From positions 62,001 to 126,000 of the forward strand of contig JAACJP010000044.1 in NCBI GenBank assembly GCA_013368375.1: a DNA stretch of 64,000 nucleotides. Direction: 5' to 3'. Shown here one piece after another: positions 37,246-48,489 of this stretch; positions within the stretch are counted from its first letter, which is position 1, and each line of letters begins with the position of its first letter. The position numbers were made by a program, and so were the translations under genes. The DNA is from Tricholomella constricta. Taxonomy: Eukaryota > Basidiomycota > Agaricomycetes > Agaricales > Lyophyllaceae. The notes beneath the pieces were generated by a model, which did no database searches, was not told where the DNA came from, and saw only the letters and a list, made by a program, of their open reading frames with translations.

Positions 37246-37597
37246 GAGCAGGGCCAGGCGCTCGGTGAAAACGCTACTGGCATGGGCGCTACTACGCGGG
37301 TTGTCCTCGATCTGAGCAGCTTGGGTGGCAACGAAAGCGCGGAGCCGAGCCGATAGTGGGAAACGCACCACAGCCGTACAACGACCAAGGTTGGTCCAAC
37401 CGCCCCTGCGGGATCGCGGAAAGACCAAGATACATAGCACAAATCAGTAAAGTTGTCACACGCGTCAGAGCTCATCATGATCAACTTGAATGTACTACGG
37501 CTCCATTCTTAGAATCGTTTTCATTGGTGAACGCAGTGGTCACAATCTCATCATCGCACGTCAAGCTCCTTGAAATTCACACAGCTTCATATTCCGC

Positions 37598-37657
37598 TTT
37601 TATATACCGAATCAATCATGCGGAACGGATTGATTCGCCACCGTTCCAAGTTGTATC
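37598..37657 (+). promoter_or_regulatory. TATA element upstream of the seven-helix protein gene
   Basis: TTTATATAC at 37598-37606 lies about 50 bp before the ATG at 37658, a usual distance for a fungal core promoter. Confidence 0.45.
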
Positions 37658-39115
37658 ATGTCGCCCGATGAACGTGCCCTTCTCCAAATCATCGGCCGCT
37701 TTATACTGCAAAACTTCGTTACTCTCACTCCGATTGTAGTGCTTCATGGTACGCCAAACCGTTTTTCTCAATCAATCACAAATATTCTCATGTGGGGGGC
37801 TGTATAGGAATTTTCATTATGCTTTTTCCCTTCTCTACATTTACGTTACTGTACGTGCCTGCATTTCGACGCACAAATCCTTTTTTTCATCTTTATTTTG
37901 CAGACAACGCGGCCCTGCATCCCGACCCACCCAGGCAATGTTGGGGACGACTCTGATAGCCTTCCTCGTCTCCTCTTTCTTATGCATCTCCACTGTCTCA
38001 AATAATGTGATCACTATCAGAGAAGCTCTATTTAATTCTACTGGGATGCTCGACTTTTCAATTTTGGAGAAGTTTAGCAAAAGCATCTCCAAGACCTCCA
38101 GCATTCAAGCCGTGGCATTTATGCTGATCGTGAGTATATATTTTTCCTGATATTGAGAGTGCGCTGTGGACCTGATATTGACACTTTTAAGCCAATTCTG
38201 AATGATAGTGTCGTGATATGGAGAGCCTGGGTTCTGTATCTGGACAGGCAATGGATTATGCTCGTTCCATGTGCTTTCCTGTTTGGTACCATTGGTGCGT
38301 CAAGTCCTCGAAGGGTTCTGAAAGTCGAGTTTAATTTTCTCATCAACTATCTGATCTTTACAGGAGCGACTGTCACATATCTCGTATTCGATTTCAAGTT
38401 CTTCCAAAGTTCCATGCTAGATCCAGTTTCCAGTGATGTGTTCAAGGCATCTTTAACGCTTTCCCTGGGAACGAATGTCACAGCCACAAGTTTAATCTTT
38501 TATAGATTGTGGTGCGTGGACAGCTTTCCTGTGTTCTTGACGCATTGGCTTAATGTCAGCAGGGGCCATCACCGATTTCTTAGACGGATGGGAATCAAGC
38601 AGAACTCCACCTCGCCCGTTCAGAAAATCCTAATCGTGCTTGTTGAATCAGGGTTGGCCTATTGCGCTCTCCAGGTACAATTATCATGTCTGGCCACCTC
38701 CACCTATCTCTGACAAAAATGGCCCAGATTACAATCATAGTGCTAGAGTTTATTTCAACTCCTACATTTTCTTTCTTGTTCGCCAGCGGTGCTCTTTTGA
38801 ATGTCCTAATGCTTATGACTGTGCGTACTTGGGTATTTTCGCCTTGCATTTTGTTCTAGATTAGCTGAATGTTGCCAACAGGCAATGTATCCTTCCATTG
38901 TAATTTTGCTTGTCAGCGTGCAACGCGCCACTGCGGAGACGTTTATATTCAGTACTCAAGTCGGGGATCGATCTGTGCAGGATATCGAACTTGCACATGT
39001 ATCAACTGCCGCTGCATGTGTTTCAAAAGTCGCCAATACAGATGGAGGCCCTGCTGGGAAGGCTTTGGCCACGAGCACAAATGTCAGTCAGATCAGAGCA
39101 AATGACTGTACATGA
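37658..39115 (+). CDS. Seven-helix integral membrane protein, Agaricomycete-type
   Basis: The spliced product of about 340 residues starts MSPDERALLQIIGRF. Hydrophobic spans are visible near LTPIVVLHGIFIMLF, MLGTTLIAFLVSSFL, AVAFMLILNDSVVIWRAWVL, MLVPCAFLFGTIGATVTYLV, LTLSLGTNVTATSLIFY, ILIVLVESGLAYCALQ and FLFASGALLNVLMLM. The NDSVVIWRAWVLY segment in helix 3 recurs in a large family of seven-span proteins in mushroom fungi whose function is unknown. The topology recalls receptor-like proteins, but no G-protein coupling motif can be claimed. At least six short introns restore the frame across the spans; the first exon (to VVLHG) was found by splice logic rather than as a long open frame. The gene sits between the two ICP55-derived repeats, suggesting it arrived or was copied with a segmental duplication. 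Confidence 0.75.
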
Positions 39116-39792
39116 AGTAAATACACTAGAATTTCCATAGAGTGTAAAGATGGTCAAAGAATTTTCAAGTTTCAAGCGAGTCAGCGTAGTTGAAAAGGGT
39201 TCAAAAATCGTCTACGCCTGTGCTAAGTTTAGGCTGCTGATATCTAGGGATCGAACGAAATGAGGCCACATGCCATGAGCGTCCTCCGAAAGATACGGCG
39301 ATGTCCAAGTGCTGAGGACCGCCCATTGAATATCTCGACGATCAGGTGATGATCTCCTGAGGAAAGCTGGCGGAAGAGCCCTTCTAGACCTATCCTCGAG
39401 AAACGAAGCAATCGAGATAATGTGGCTGAAAAAATACCTCGATTTCGGATGTAACCGCCCTATATGGGCGCTAGTAGCTATTCGCCCATAATACGCCGAG
39501 GTCAGAGACAAAAACATCTATCTCCAATCCTGGAAAACATCCTCCACGGAGAGAGCAGGTGTGTGCCCCGACCTGGCTGCTCAAAGTCGCAAATAAGTAT
39601 AATCTGAGAGTGGAGGGCCTTGCCTTCACCAAAGAAAAACAGACGCTGACAAGAAAATCAGGAGGTTAAACCACGGAACGACCAGTAATTGTATGAAGGA
39701 AAAACACAAAATAAAAACAGTCGGGAGACAGAACTCCTAGCAAGCATCTTGGACAGACAGGACCACTGAGGCAACAAATACTGTATGAGACT
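39116..39792. other. Interval between seven-helix gene and repeat copy B
   Basis: The stretch holds a minus-strand ATG-started open frame of 101 codons (39212-39517) that I do not recognise. It has no introns, no clear promoter and no motif, and may be chance or a remnant. Nothing else is supported. Confidence 0.3.
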
Positions 39793-40168
39793 CGACCTCG
39801 ACGAGTTGTTGGAACCAAGCGGTCGGATGGGGAAAGAAACCTAGAAAAATTTAACGTCCTCGCCGAAAATGAGGTGGGGCAGCCAGTGTTCGGGTGAAGG
39901 CCTGGTATATGGCTGACGACGACCGTCCCAGAGTAAGGCGAAAAAAAGGGGGATGTTCAGCCTGGAACATATGAGAAGAACGAAGGAGCAAACAAAATCA
40001 GTACATCACGATGAAAATGAATTCAATGATCCCGCATGGCCGTTTCCAAACAGAGGAGGCGTGAGTGATTATGAACATAATTATAAGAAAAATACATTGT
40101 GTATATTCATTCTAGAGGGGTTCAAGCCCCAAGAGACCTTGACAGGCTCCCTCAACGTCCACAATCTT
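39793..40168. repeat. Direct repeat copy B: native 3' end of ICP55
   Basis: This is the partner of 36872-37245, about 2.9 kb away. It covers the last ICP55 exon (minus strand, ending GLLGLEPL plus stop at 40112) and about 320 bp of its 3' flank. As it is contiguous with the full ICP55 gene, this is the likely parental copy. Confidence 0.85.
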
Positions 40169-42420
40169 AAAAAAATACCACACCGTCAGATCTTCGGAAA
40201 TACGTAAAGAGGATCGCAGATATCACCTCTTTCGGTGCAGATACTGAGAGCACCACCGAGTCGGTCTTTCCCACCAACACTTCATCCTATTGATGGCTAA
40301 AATTAGTGAACTGTAAAAAGAAAACTGTGTTTGTCAGACGCTTGACCTCGATGCGTATGCCGATGTTGTGGAAACTCTTCGGGAAATTGGCCGTCGGAGG
40401 TACGTAGATTCCTAGAAAGCGCTGAATAATTCACGAGATCAAAAGGTCGAGAAGATTCAATCACCTGGCTCGATCGTGACGACCATTCCTGCCCTGAGAC
40501 TGCGAAGAAATTGTCAGCCCATGATTTAAAACAAGACTATAGTGAACGAACTCACGATCCTCCACGGTCAAAATTACTCGACTCATGTAAATCTAAACAA
40601 AAACGTATAAAAATAAGCCCAAATATAAAAAGGTCAAGGAATCCACTGACCGACACCAATAGGATGACTGAGGAAATGTGGATATAGCACAGACTCAAGT
40701 TCACTCCCCTTCAAATTAAATCCAAGTTGCTTCAGCTCCTGCCGGAGCAGGTCGCACGATCGACGATGGAGATCATGAAGGCTGAGGTCTGCAGCCTCGT
40801 GGCATAGGCTCACGAGTTGCTTTTGGGCAGCAAGGACTGCTGCGTAGAGGTCTCGTTGAGGGGCAGTGAATTTTCCGGAGGCAGGGTATGTTCGTGCTGC
40901 GCAGACACGCAGACACATGTCAAACAGTGAAGAATCATTATAAGAAAAAGCGCTTACTGATATCCGAAGCATAACCGCTGAAATAGTCAGCCAGCGCGTT
41001 AGGGTGCCGGGATGTGTGCAGGAAGAAGCACGACGTACTTGTATTCACATCCAGCGTCTATTAGAATAAGTTCGTCCTGACGGACTAGATGATTATTGGA
41101 AGTATAATGGATAATCAGGGCGTTTGGTCTACGAATCCTAGTGAGCGTTGTTTTGCGTATATTGAATCGAAATGCGTACCCGGAGGCGACGACGGGAACA
41201 TAAGCCATTCGTTGGGCCCCAGACAGCGCACAAAGATACTCAAAATGGGCCGCTAGAGCAGCCTCCGATATTCCCGGTCGCGTGAATCGCATGGTCTTGG
41301 TTACAGCATTCAATAAAGCGCGGCGCGAATGAGGGCCAAGGTGCGTACTTTTGCATGGGCGCGTCCACTAATGTCAGCAGCCATCCTCATAACGCGTTGT
41401 TCGGCCGCACTTTTGATCGCCCGCAGCTTTGCCACCTCTGGAGCTAGTGGTTTGCGTTTCGTTGACAGCGAGTCCACAATGACGTCGTAGTCCGACCGAG
41501 CCTCGACGGGCGGCGCCAGGTGTTTAAGAACGGATTTGCTGGTTGCTCGCGGGCCACGACGTGTATGTGTGGGAGGGACATCAACATATACATGACTATA
41601 TGCCGCCAGAGAGGATTTGAGGTGGGTAGAAAATTGGTCAATCGAGCGGGCATCGTCGGCGCGGAATATAATTGCGGCTTCATTTAGGCCCGTTCTGCGA
41701 CATGATAATTATTGATTTTCCAGAGAACAGAAGGCAAGGACGTACTTTGCACCTTCCCATTTCTCTTTTGCCGCGTCCTTGCCATTACAGAACAGCGTCA
41801 TCCGGTAACCCCGTGAACTCGAAGTCTTTTCTGTCGGTCGCGTCTGCAGTGAGATGACGACGTGTGTTATAGGGGATACGACTGACCTAATATGACCGCA
41901 GAGTCTGGCTCCTCAAATCCCGTCAGATACCAGAAGTCCGAAGCCTGGCGAAACTTGTAGCTTTGCGAATCGAAATGTAGCGTGATACCTGAAGATTGTG
42001 GAAAATCACTTACAATATGTCTTCAAACAAAATTAAAACGTCAGCGTGAAGCAGTCTCCGTCAACGACGTACGTACTTCCACTCATGTACTTTATCGGTG
42101 CGGCCACACATACGACGAGGCTGTTGTCAGGGAGTCCATCCATGAGTTTCCGGCGTCGCTGCTCATAATCTTCAGAGGGTATTCCTGGTGTCAACTCCTG
42201 CGGTTTGACTGCAACGCTTTGTTGAGAATAGTTCGCGCAAAGTATAAGTTTAGTTTGACGTACGGAGATGGGGGTGAGACTGGAACAATGGCTGACCATA
42301 CAGCGAAGGTTTGGCGTTTCCCTCTGAAAGGTTGGTCGCCTCAGTTGCGTATAGCCTGACTAGATTTGCTCGCTGGAGAGCCCGACGGGCAGTGCACACT
42401 CTCCGCAAGAAATTTGACAT
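40112..42420 (-). CDS. ICP55: Intermediate cleaving peptidase ICP55 / Xaa-Pro aminopeptidase 3 (mitochondrial)
   Basis: Mitochondrial M24B metallopeptidase that removes one N-terminal residue after presequence cleavage, stabilising imported proteins. The N terminus MSNFLRRVCTARRALQRANL is Arg-rich without acidic residues, a typical matrix presequence. The aminopeptidase-P N domain follows (PGIPSEDYEQRRRKLMDGLP, SDFWYLTGFEEPDSAV), then the pita-bread fold. Metal ligands are visible: Asp in LIDAGCEY, Asp in YASDITRTYP, His in HFLSHPIGVDLHES, Glu in VVTIEPGIYVPP and Glu in RIEDEVLVG. The second Asp is encoded by a 20-nt micro-exon (40958-40977). The last exon encodes VDVEGACQGLLGLEPL. An upstream in-frame GTG at 42444 exists, but the ATG at 42420 gives the better presequence. 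The gene is head-to-head with the Cys-rich secreted protein gene across 229 bp. Its 3' end was duplicated 2.9 kb downstream. Confidence 0.92.
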
Positions 42421-42649
42421 GGGGATCGGAGGTTGGGACGTCACGCAACCCCGAACGGCGCGGAGCTGTTGGAATTCGGATCTAAACTATTCTCATATTC
42501 TAAATATCAAGTACATGGTTCCACGCACTGACATCGAAGCGAAGCCTCTCGCAAACGCCTTGGTTCTTCCATGATGTCTGCCCGTCGGAGCCCGACATTA
42601 ATATTACAGAGCCTCCTTCGACTAACCTGAGCACGACAATCTTCCCATC

Positions 42650-43436
42650 ATGTTAGGCCCTCTCATCGTCCTCACTGGTATTGCATACGCTGCCGCCCGC
42701 TCTCTCAGTGCCATCCTGGAAATAAGCCAGATCAGCCCCGCTCTCGATGGGTTGAGCGTTCGCCAGTCTCTACCTAACGTGCCCCAACAGTGTAAAGCAG
42801 ATTGCGACCCCGTCAACACCATCATAGCCAATGTGAGCTCTTCTGTGTATCTCAAATGATCCGTCCAGCTATCCTGACGGGTACTTTAAAGCAATGTGCC
42901 CCAAAGGAATGCTGCACCGCGACATTCGAAACCCAATACTACAATTGTCTGCTCTGCGTCGGCAACTCCCTCAACATCACGGATTACACGGCTCCGCAGG
43001 ACACTCTCGACCGTACATGATCTTGTTCATAATTTTCCTCCTTCCCCATTTCTGACCGCCTTGCTTAGTTTTCCAGCAACAGTGCGCGCGCAACGGCCTC
43101 CCCATCCCCACGCTTACGCTTCCTGGACAGGGCGCGAGTTCTGGAGCCAGTGCCCCCCCAAACCCGGCACCGACATCCACCAGGCCGGGTCCAACTCCAA
43201 CGAGTCGTAGCGGCACGAGCTCTACGACACCACTCCCCACACTTCCTGTCCCGTCCCCGCCCATCTCGCAGCAAACAATCACAGCTCTGTCCACAAGTGA
43301 TCAAGCTACGGGCGCTCCAGCGGACCCTACCAACGGGCCACCGAATGACAACAATTCGGGGTCGAGGGAGTATGGCGTATCGTGCTTCACTGTTGGCTTC
43401 GTTAGTTTTATTCTAGCGGCGTGGCAGCTTCAGTAA
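42650..43436 (+). CDS. Cys-rich small secreted protein with probable GPI anchor (copy 1)
   Basis: The spliced product of about 225 residues starts with a signal peptide (MLGPLIVLTGIAYAAARS). A Cys-rich domain follows, with QQCKADCDPV, NQCAPKECCTA and YYNCLLCVG, then TLDLFQQQCARNGLPIPTL. Next is a long Ser/Thr/Pro-rich, probably O-mannosylated stalk, and a C-terminal hydrophobic run (CFTVGFVSFILAAWQLQ) consistent with a GPI-anchor signal. Intron junctions at 42832-42891 and 43012-43068 restore the frame. The layout matches fungal cell-surface proteins. It shares its Cys spacing and the TLD-x-x-x-x-C block with the gene at 47727. It is not an obvious CFEM domain, because the cysteine count and spacing differ. 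Function unknown. Confidence 0.75.
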
Positions 43437-44553
43437 ATGACCCGTACGCGTACAATATCATTTCGTCACCGATTTTACGCGCCCTATGTATATATGCTGA
43501 CAATCACGTTCGACATCGACCAGCTCAGGGGGTGGGAGGAGAGCTTGGCAAGAGGCTGGATTGACGGTTCGTTCCATTTTATAAAGTTCAGTTGCAAAGA
43601 CCGGCGACCGAAAGGAAAGCGCGGCACGTCGTTCAACGATCTTATAAAGTAACCCTCCTTGAAGGGCCTTGCTTAAAGTAGCGCCGTGTCAAATCATTTA
43701 GAGGTGTTAGGTGCATCGAGTTCTCTGCCTTCACATCCTACAATGTGCAAAGGCAAATAGTCGCATTCCCGACCTGCGCCACCTGCCTTCGATAATGACA
43801 GGCCCAAACATTACACACGTCTCCAGAAAAACTCAGTGTTCCTCACACATAAACCATGGCGCCGACTTGAATCCCGTATTCATCAGGTCAACTCCTGCAT
43901 CCTTCAAATCGAATATCCAACAATTTGAAAGTGTCAAGCCAAATCCTTGATCATGACCGTGCGTACTTTCACCCAACCGCGCCACATAATAGAATCAGAT
44001 CCCGTACACGCACACGCGTGTTCTTGTATTGATTCCTCTTCAAAGGCTTATATATGCCTGACAAGCACCGGCTATTTTGCCACCAGATGCTCTGTTTGTC
44101 AACAGTGGATCCCAACTGCTGGGAACCCCTGAATGACAGCCTGGAGCATAACATCCATTATGTATACAACTTTTTGTCTACTACGAAAATTGGCGACCAC
44201 ATGTTCATCTGATGTCTTGTGCGATGCAAGTGGAGGGGTTAAATCGTCCCAAGTCAGATATAGTCGAGTCGATTCCTTGACTCAAAAGTCGCAGGTATCC
44301 ATACGGAGAACAAGAGAGCCAAATTGACCTGTACTACTTTGTTTTCAAGCCCCAGCGATTGCAAGCCGCACTTTTGCCATTTGGTAGGCTCATTGTGAAA
44401 GTCGACACCTGTTGCGCCCCGCTCCATAAGTTCCAAACATTTAAGTAAAAGCAGACGACATCCATAAGTATTGGCCAGATCAGTTCTCTTCTTCACATGA
44501 TTATTAAATCGCTCCACATACTAGATACACGTTCCAAGCCCGTCAACCAGCGA
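43437..44553. other. Convergent interval of 1.1 kb without supported genes
   Basis: Short open frames on both strands were inspected; none shows motifs or splice support. A minus-strand frame just downstream of the acyl-CoA dehydrogenase stop (44254-44517) lacks an ATG. Confidence 0.4.
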
Positions 44554-46918
44554 TCATAGTCGAGCGCCGCGCGGCATCTTCTTCAGCGCCTGTCGTACGC
44601 CAAGGTCTCCCAGAACATCCTCCGCACCGGCAAGAACTGGAAAAATAAAGTTAGAACTGGCCCGCAGACATACATAATATCAACACTGACTAGCGTCGAA
44701 GCCTGATGTGCGGTGATACTAGATCGAAGGATGAGTGTGCATAGCTAGCATATCCTACGAAAGACCTACATTTTCAATGAGTTTACCCATGCCAGTCGTC
44801 GTAAGTGCTCTGCCGCCGAACACTTGTGTGGCGTCTAGATGGAGGGATAAACACACTATATAATAGAAGTACAAGGCTGTTTACCTTCTGCAGTCTCGCG
44901 CGCTGTCCGGGAAACGAACCTAATTTCTGCGGTGAGCGAGAGAGGCCTTACACACGAACGTTGGGAGTCGCGTACTGCTTCAATAGACCGATGGGGCCAG
45001 CGAGCTTACTCGACATCTCGTTATACGACATCTTTCACGGTATACCATGTGAGTTCGCAATAAGGTGGGCAATGAGCACTACGCACCTGATTCATCTGGT
45101 ACGTCACGGATTCGTACCAATTCTGGCACGCCTCAACCCGCGAGATCATGGCTGCGAGTTTCGCTCGAATGACGGCTTGGGCGGTCAACGGCTTGCCGAA
45201 CACCATGCGCTGGTTTGACCATCTGTACACGTCAAGCAAGTGTCAAAATTCATGCTCATCAATTCACAAAGGGTGCCATACTTTAGACATTCTTCGACGA
45301 CGAGACGCTGTGCGGATATCGAGGTTGCGACGACCATCCATCGCTCGTGGTTGAAGTTGCTCAATATTACTTGCATGCCATTGCCGACTTTTCCGAGGGT
45401 GTGCGAGACGGGCACGCGGACCTGAATAAGCGGTGCGGTGTCAGAATCGGTCAAATTGGAAACGATTTTTGTAGTGACCTTGTCGAAGATCACGTATGCC
45501 GTTCCAGCAACAGACGAATAGCCGGTCTTGATCTGCTTGGTAGTCACTCCAGGACCACGTTCAATCAAAAGGACGGTGAAGCCGGTCTGGATATCAAGTA
45601 TGAGATCAAAATACGAAATATGAAAGCTTAGTTTCGGTACACACCTCAGTCTTGCAACCAGTCGTGAAGTAGTCCGCGAACGTTCCGTTTGTAATCCACC
45701 TAGACGCATGGTCAGCGGGAGGAATGCATTATCCGTGACTGATTAAGTTCACTTCTTCGTCCCGGTGACTACCCAGTAATCACCGTCTCGTACAGCAGTT
45801 GTTTGAAGTCCACCAACATCACTGCCGGCAAAGGCTTCGCTGATAGCCAGCGCCACATATTTCTTGCCAGCAAGCGCCTGTTGTATTATATTGTTAGTGT
45901 TACTTTACAGACCAAGGTTTGGTGCACGTACATCAGGGACCACCTTGGCAATAACCTCTGGCGTGCCATAGTTCAATATAGGCGGCACACCAATGACTAG
46001 ACCAGCGAGAAGCCCGTCGACGACCGCGCGGCTGCTAACACGGGAGAGCTCGGCGTGGATGATGCCCTGGAAACGTATCATGAAATATTCGATTGTTATG
46101 CCTGAGTGGGCAACTCACCTCATGGAAGTAGTCAAATTCCTCAGGCTTGACGACTCCACCGAGAAGGGTGCGACCTTTCAAGTGTTTCCCAGGCCCAAGG
46201 CGCATTGCCATAATATTCGCTTCGCTGGTAAGTTGAGGTCAGATGTGTGCCGTCAGGTTTACGAGACTCATAGTCTACCTCATTTGGTCAACCACTTCTT
46301 GGGATATCCGCTTACCGCTCTCCTCACACTTCACAGATTCTGGCTGGATGACTTCCATGAAGAATCTGCGGGCGGCGACCTGGAATTTTCTATGGCCCTC
46401 GGTATAGTATGGGCTATAATAGCCTTTGCTAAGCCATGTAGGTTCAGCATAGGGAACCTGGCTGAGCTCCCCAGGTGCTAGAGGGCGAATGGTCTCTTCT
46501 TGCCCTTGGATCTTGCCTATTTGAAGCCGAGTATATTGGGGCTTGAACAACACCTCCTGACGATGAAGGCCAAAGAAGACTTGTGTGGCATCCTTTCCAG
46601 CTGGCAGCAAAGCAATTGGTTAGATGACAGTTGCATTCATCACGCGCCGAACGTACCGACACTGTCTGCGAATAAGACGTTCGCCCCACCGGGGTGTAGA
46701 TTGGCAAACTTGGAGAGGTCATAGACCTTGGAATCTATAATGATCCACTGGAATCAACGTTAATGGAAAGAATCGCGGCATTCTTTTTCGTGAACACTAA
46801 CCAGGTCGCCTTCGGTGTTGTGCTATTCCGCGTTCAGCTAAGCGAGTGCGGGGAAAGTGAAATCACTCACCTTTGCCACCTCTTCAATAGAGAACTCCTT
46901 CATGATCCTGTTAGCCAT
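44554..46918 (-). CDS. Cytochrome b5 / acyl-CoA dehydrogenase fusion
   Basis: The protein starts MANRIMKEFSIEEVAKHNTE and carries an N-terminal cytochrome b5 domain with the haem-binding HPGG (SKFANLHPGGANVLF) and a second His in VFFGLHRQE. A complete acyl-CoA dehydrogenase follows, with N-terminal helices (EGHRKFQVAARRFFMEV). The middle domain has the FAD/substrate signature AISEAFAGSDVGGLQTTAV with VVTGTKKWITNG, and the C-terminal helical domain has FNHERWMVVATSISAQRLV and RDSVQIFGGRALT. It ends MPRGARL. Such fusions are known in fungi and are thought to channel electrons from the flavin to b5 haem, instead of the usual mitochondrial ETF route. The acyl substrate and organelle are unknown, and no clear presequence is seen. 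Length is about 525 residues, with at least ten short introns. Confidence 0.9.
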
Positions 46919-47726
46919 TAGAAAATGTGTCGACGGCGAAAGCTCAGACTCCTCAGAGCGTCGTGAATAAAAGTAAAGCTGGTGTCTGGTAATGCGGAGT
47001 AGCCGATCGCCGGTTCATGAATACGTCCCGATTTGGTGGCATGTGAATTGCTTCAGCCAATCACGAGCCACGGAATTGCGCCCATGTGTGCTATCAACCT
47101 TGATAGCAAGTAAGGCCAAACATTTACCAAACAACCGCCTATCCTGACATGTACATTGTACATGGACATACAAGTCACTCTTACTTTCCTCAGCTCCGGC
47201 TCCCGTTTATTATCTTAAATGGCTAATGAAATATATCAACAAAAATCAGTCTTTTATATCTCGCCAACGCTCAGGTCAAGTACTGGAGATAGCCAAATGA
47301 AGCACAGGAATCGAGGTGTCTACAAATCTAGAGGGCAGTCGGGAATTTTTTCACTCGGAAACTGTCGGGACTACATCGCAGAAGTCGAAATTATGTGGGT
47401 GATCTCTGGAAGTTTGGGGCAAAGCGCATCGAGCATAGATTTTCTTTTTTTGGAAGCGTTGAGCTGAGGCAGAAATCACCCAAAGGCTCAGAACCTGTCC
47501 CAGGAAACCCCCGAAAATCGAGCATTTCAAGAAGCCTTGGTAGGGATAGTCCAGGGTCAAATCTACACGAAGCCGCCTTCGATATCGGAGCTGTGATCCC
47601 GGGGATAGAGGCCACACTGTACGCATCATGTGCGCTTCACACCTTATACTGATCGAGCGCTAAGCACGGAGTACTCACCCTGGCAGCCTAAACGGATTTC
47701 AATATCAGGCCTACTTCAGTTTCGTT
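46919..47726. other. Divergent interval between the fusion enzyme and second Cys-rich protein
   Basis: About 800 bp containing the two promoters. It is AT-rich near 47.1-47.3 kb, and no TATA element stands out. No gene is supported. Confidence 0.4.
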
Positions 47727-48383
47727 ATGCCATCTCGTTTGGCCCTAGTATTTGCTATCGCGAGCCTCTTCGCAGCCTCCTGCGGTACGTGGTCTCTCTA
47801 TCAGAATCACGGCTACGTATCATTGTCGACCTCTTGATTCTCCAGCGCTCGCTTTCCCGAATTCTGGCACGACGTTATCCACCGCCGTACCCCGGAATTT
47901 TCACGTTCAATTGGTAGCCACATTTGACCCGCTGAATGTCCCAAAAGATTGCCAACCTATCTGTACATACCTGACGAACATGTTCGGAAAGGTGTGTTCG
48001 GCACTTGGGTGTATCCAGGAGTCGATAACGACCCTTTAAAAGAACCCACCTTGCTCAGAAGATGCCTGCGTATGCACCAATGGTTTCGTTACCGAGTTTG
48101 GTTTATGCGCGGAATGCGTTCTGAGCAACAAGACGAGCGGGAAGGATCTTGATATAGCCATTTCTGACGCACAGGGCACCCTGGACGGTGAGTCCAGGCC
48201 TTTCAATAGTGACATGTGCCTTCACACAAGCTGCTTTCAGTTCTCATTTCTGATTGCAACAAAACGGGCCTTGAAGTAAAACCGTACACCCTCAGCAAAA
48301 ACGATGCAACATACCTGGACGGGCAGGAGTTTGCACTGGGGCTCGTCGTTGTGGTCTTAGGAATTGCCCTTGGCTTTGCTTAG
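47727..48383 (+). CDS. Cys-rich small secreted protein with hydrophobic tail (copy 2)
   Basis: The spliced product of about 160 residues has a signal peptide (MPSRLALVFAIASLFAASCA). The mature part has DCQPICTYLTNMFGK, PPCSEDACVCTNGFVTEFGL and CAECVLSNKT. The block TLDVLISDCNKTGLEVK parallels TLDLFQQQCARNGLPI of the gene at 42650. The C-terminal run FALGLVVVVLGIALGFA suits a GPI-anchor signal. Three introns (about 50-65 nt each) are needed and keep the frame. The last exon starts after GGTGAGT at about 48187. Unlike copy 1, the Ser/Thr/Pro stalk is almost missing. Function unknown; surface location is inferred. Confidence 0.75.
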
Positions 48384-48489
48384 TCCTTATTTGTTACGAC
48401 TACACAGCGGTACATCGACAGTACATTGGGGGGTCGCGTTCATCCTCTCCTACTTAAATAGCGTGTATACGGAGAGACGGGTATCTGGA

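Noticed and set aside
39212..39517. 101-codon minus-strand open frame
   Set aside because: No recognisable motif, intron or promoter was seen. It was kept only as a note within the intergenic entry.
40106..40130. GGGGTTCAAGCCCC, looking like a tRNA B box
   Set aside because: It lies in the last ICP55 exon, the T-arm would have a six-base loop, and no A box or acceptor stem is present.
44254..44517. 87-codon minus-strand frame just downstream of the acyl-CoA dehydrogenase
   Set aside because: It begins with GTG rather than ATG, has no motif, and lies in the 3' flank of a gene whose end is well defined.
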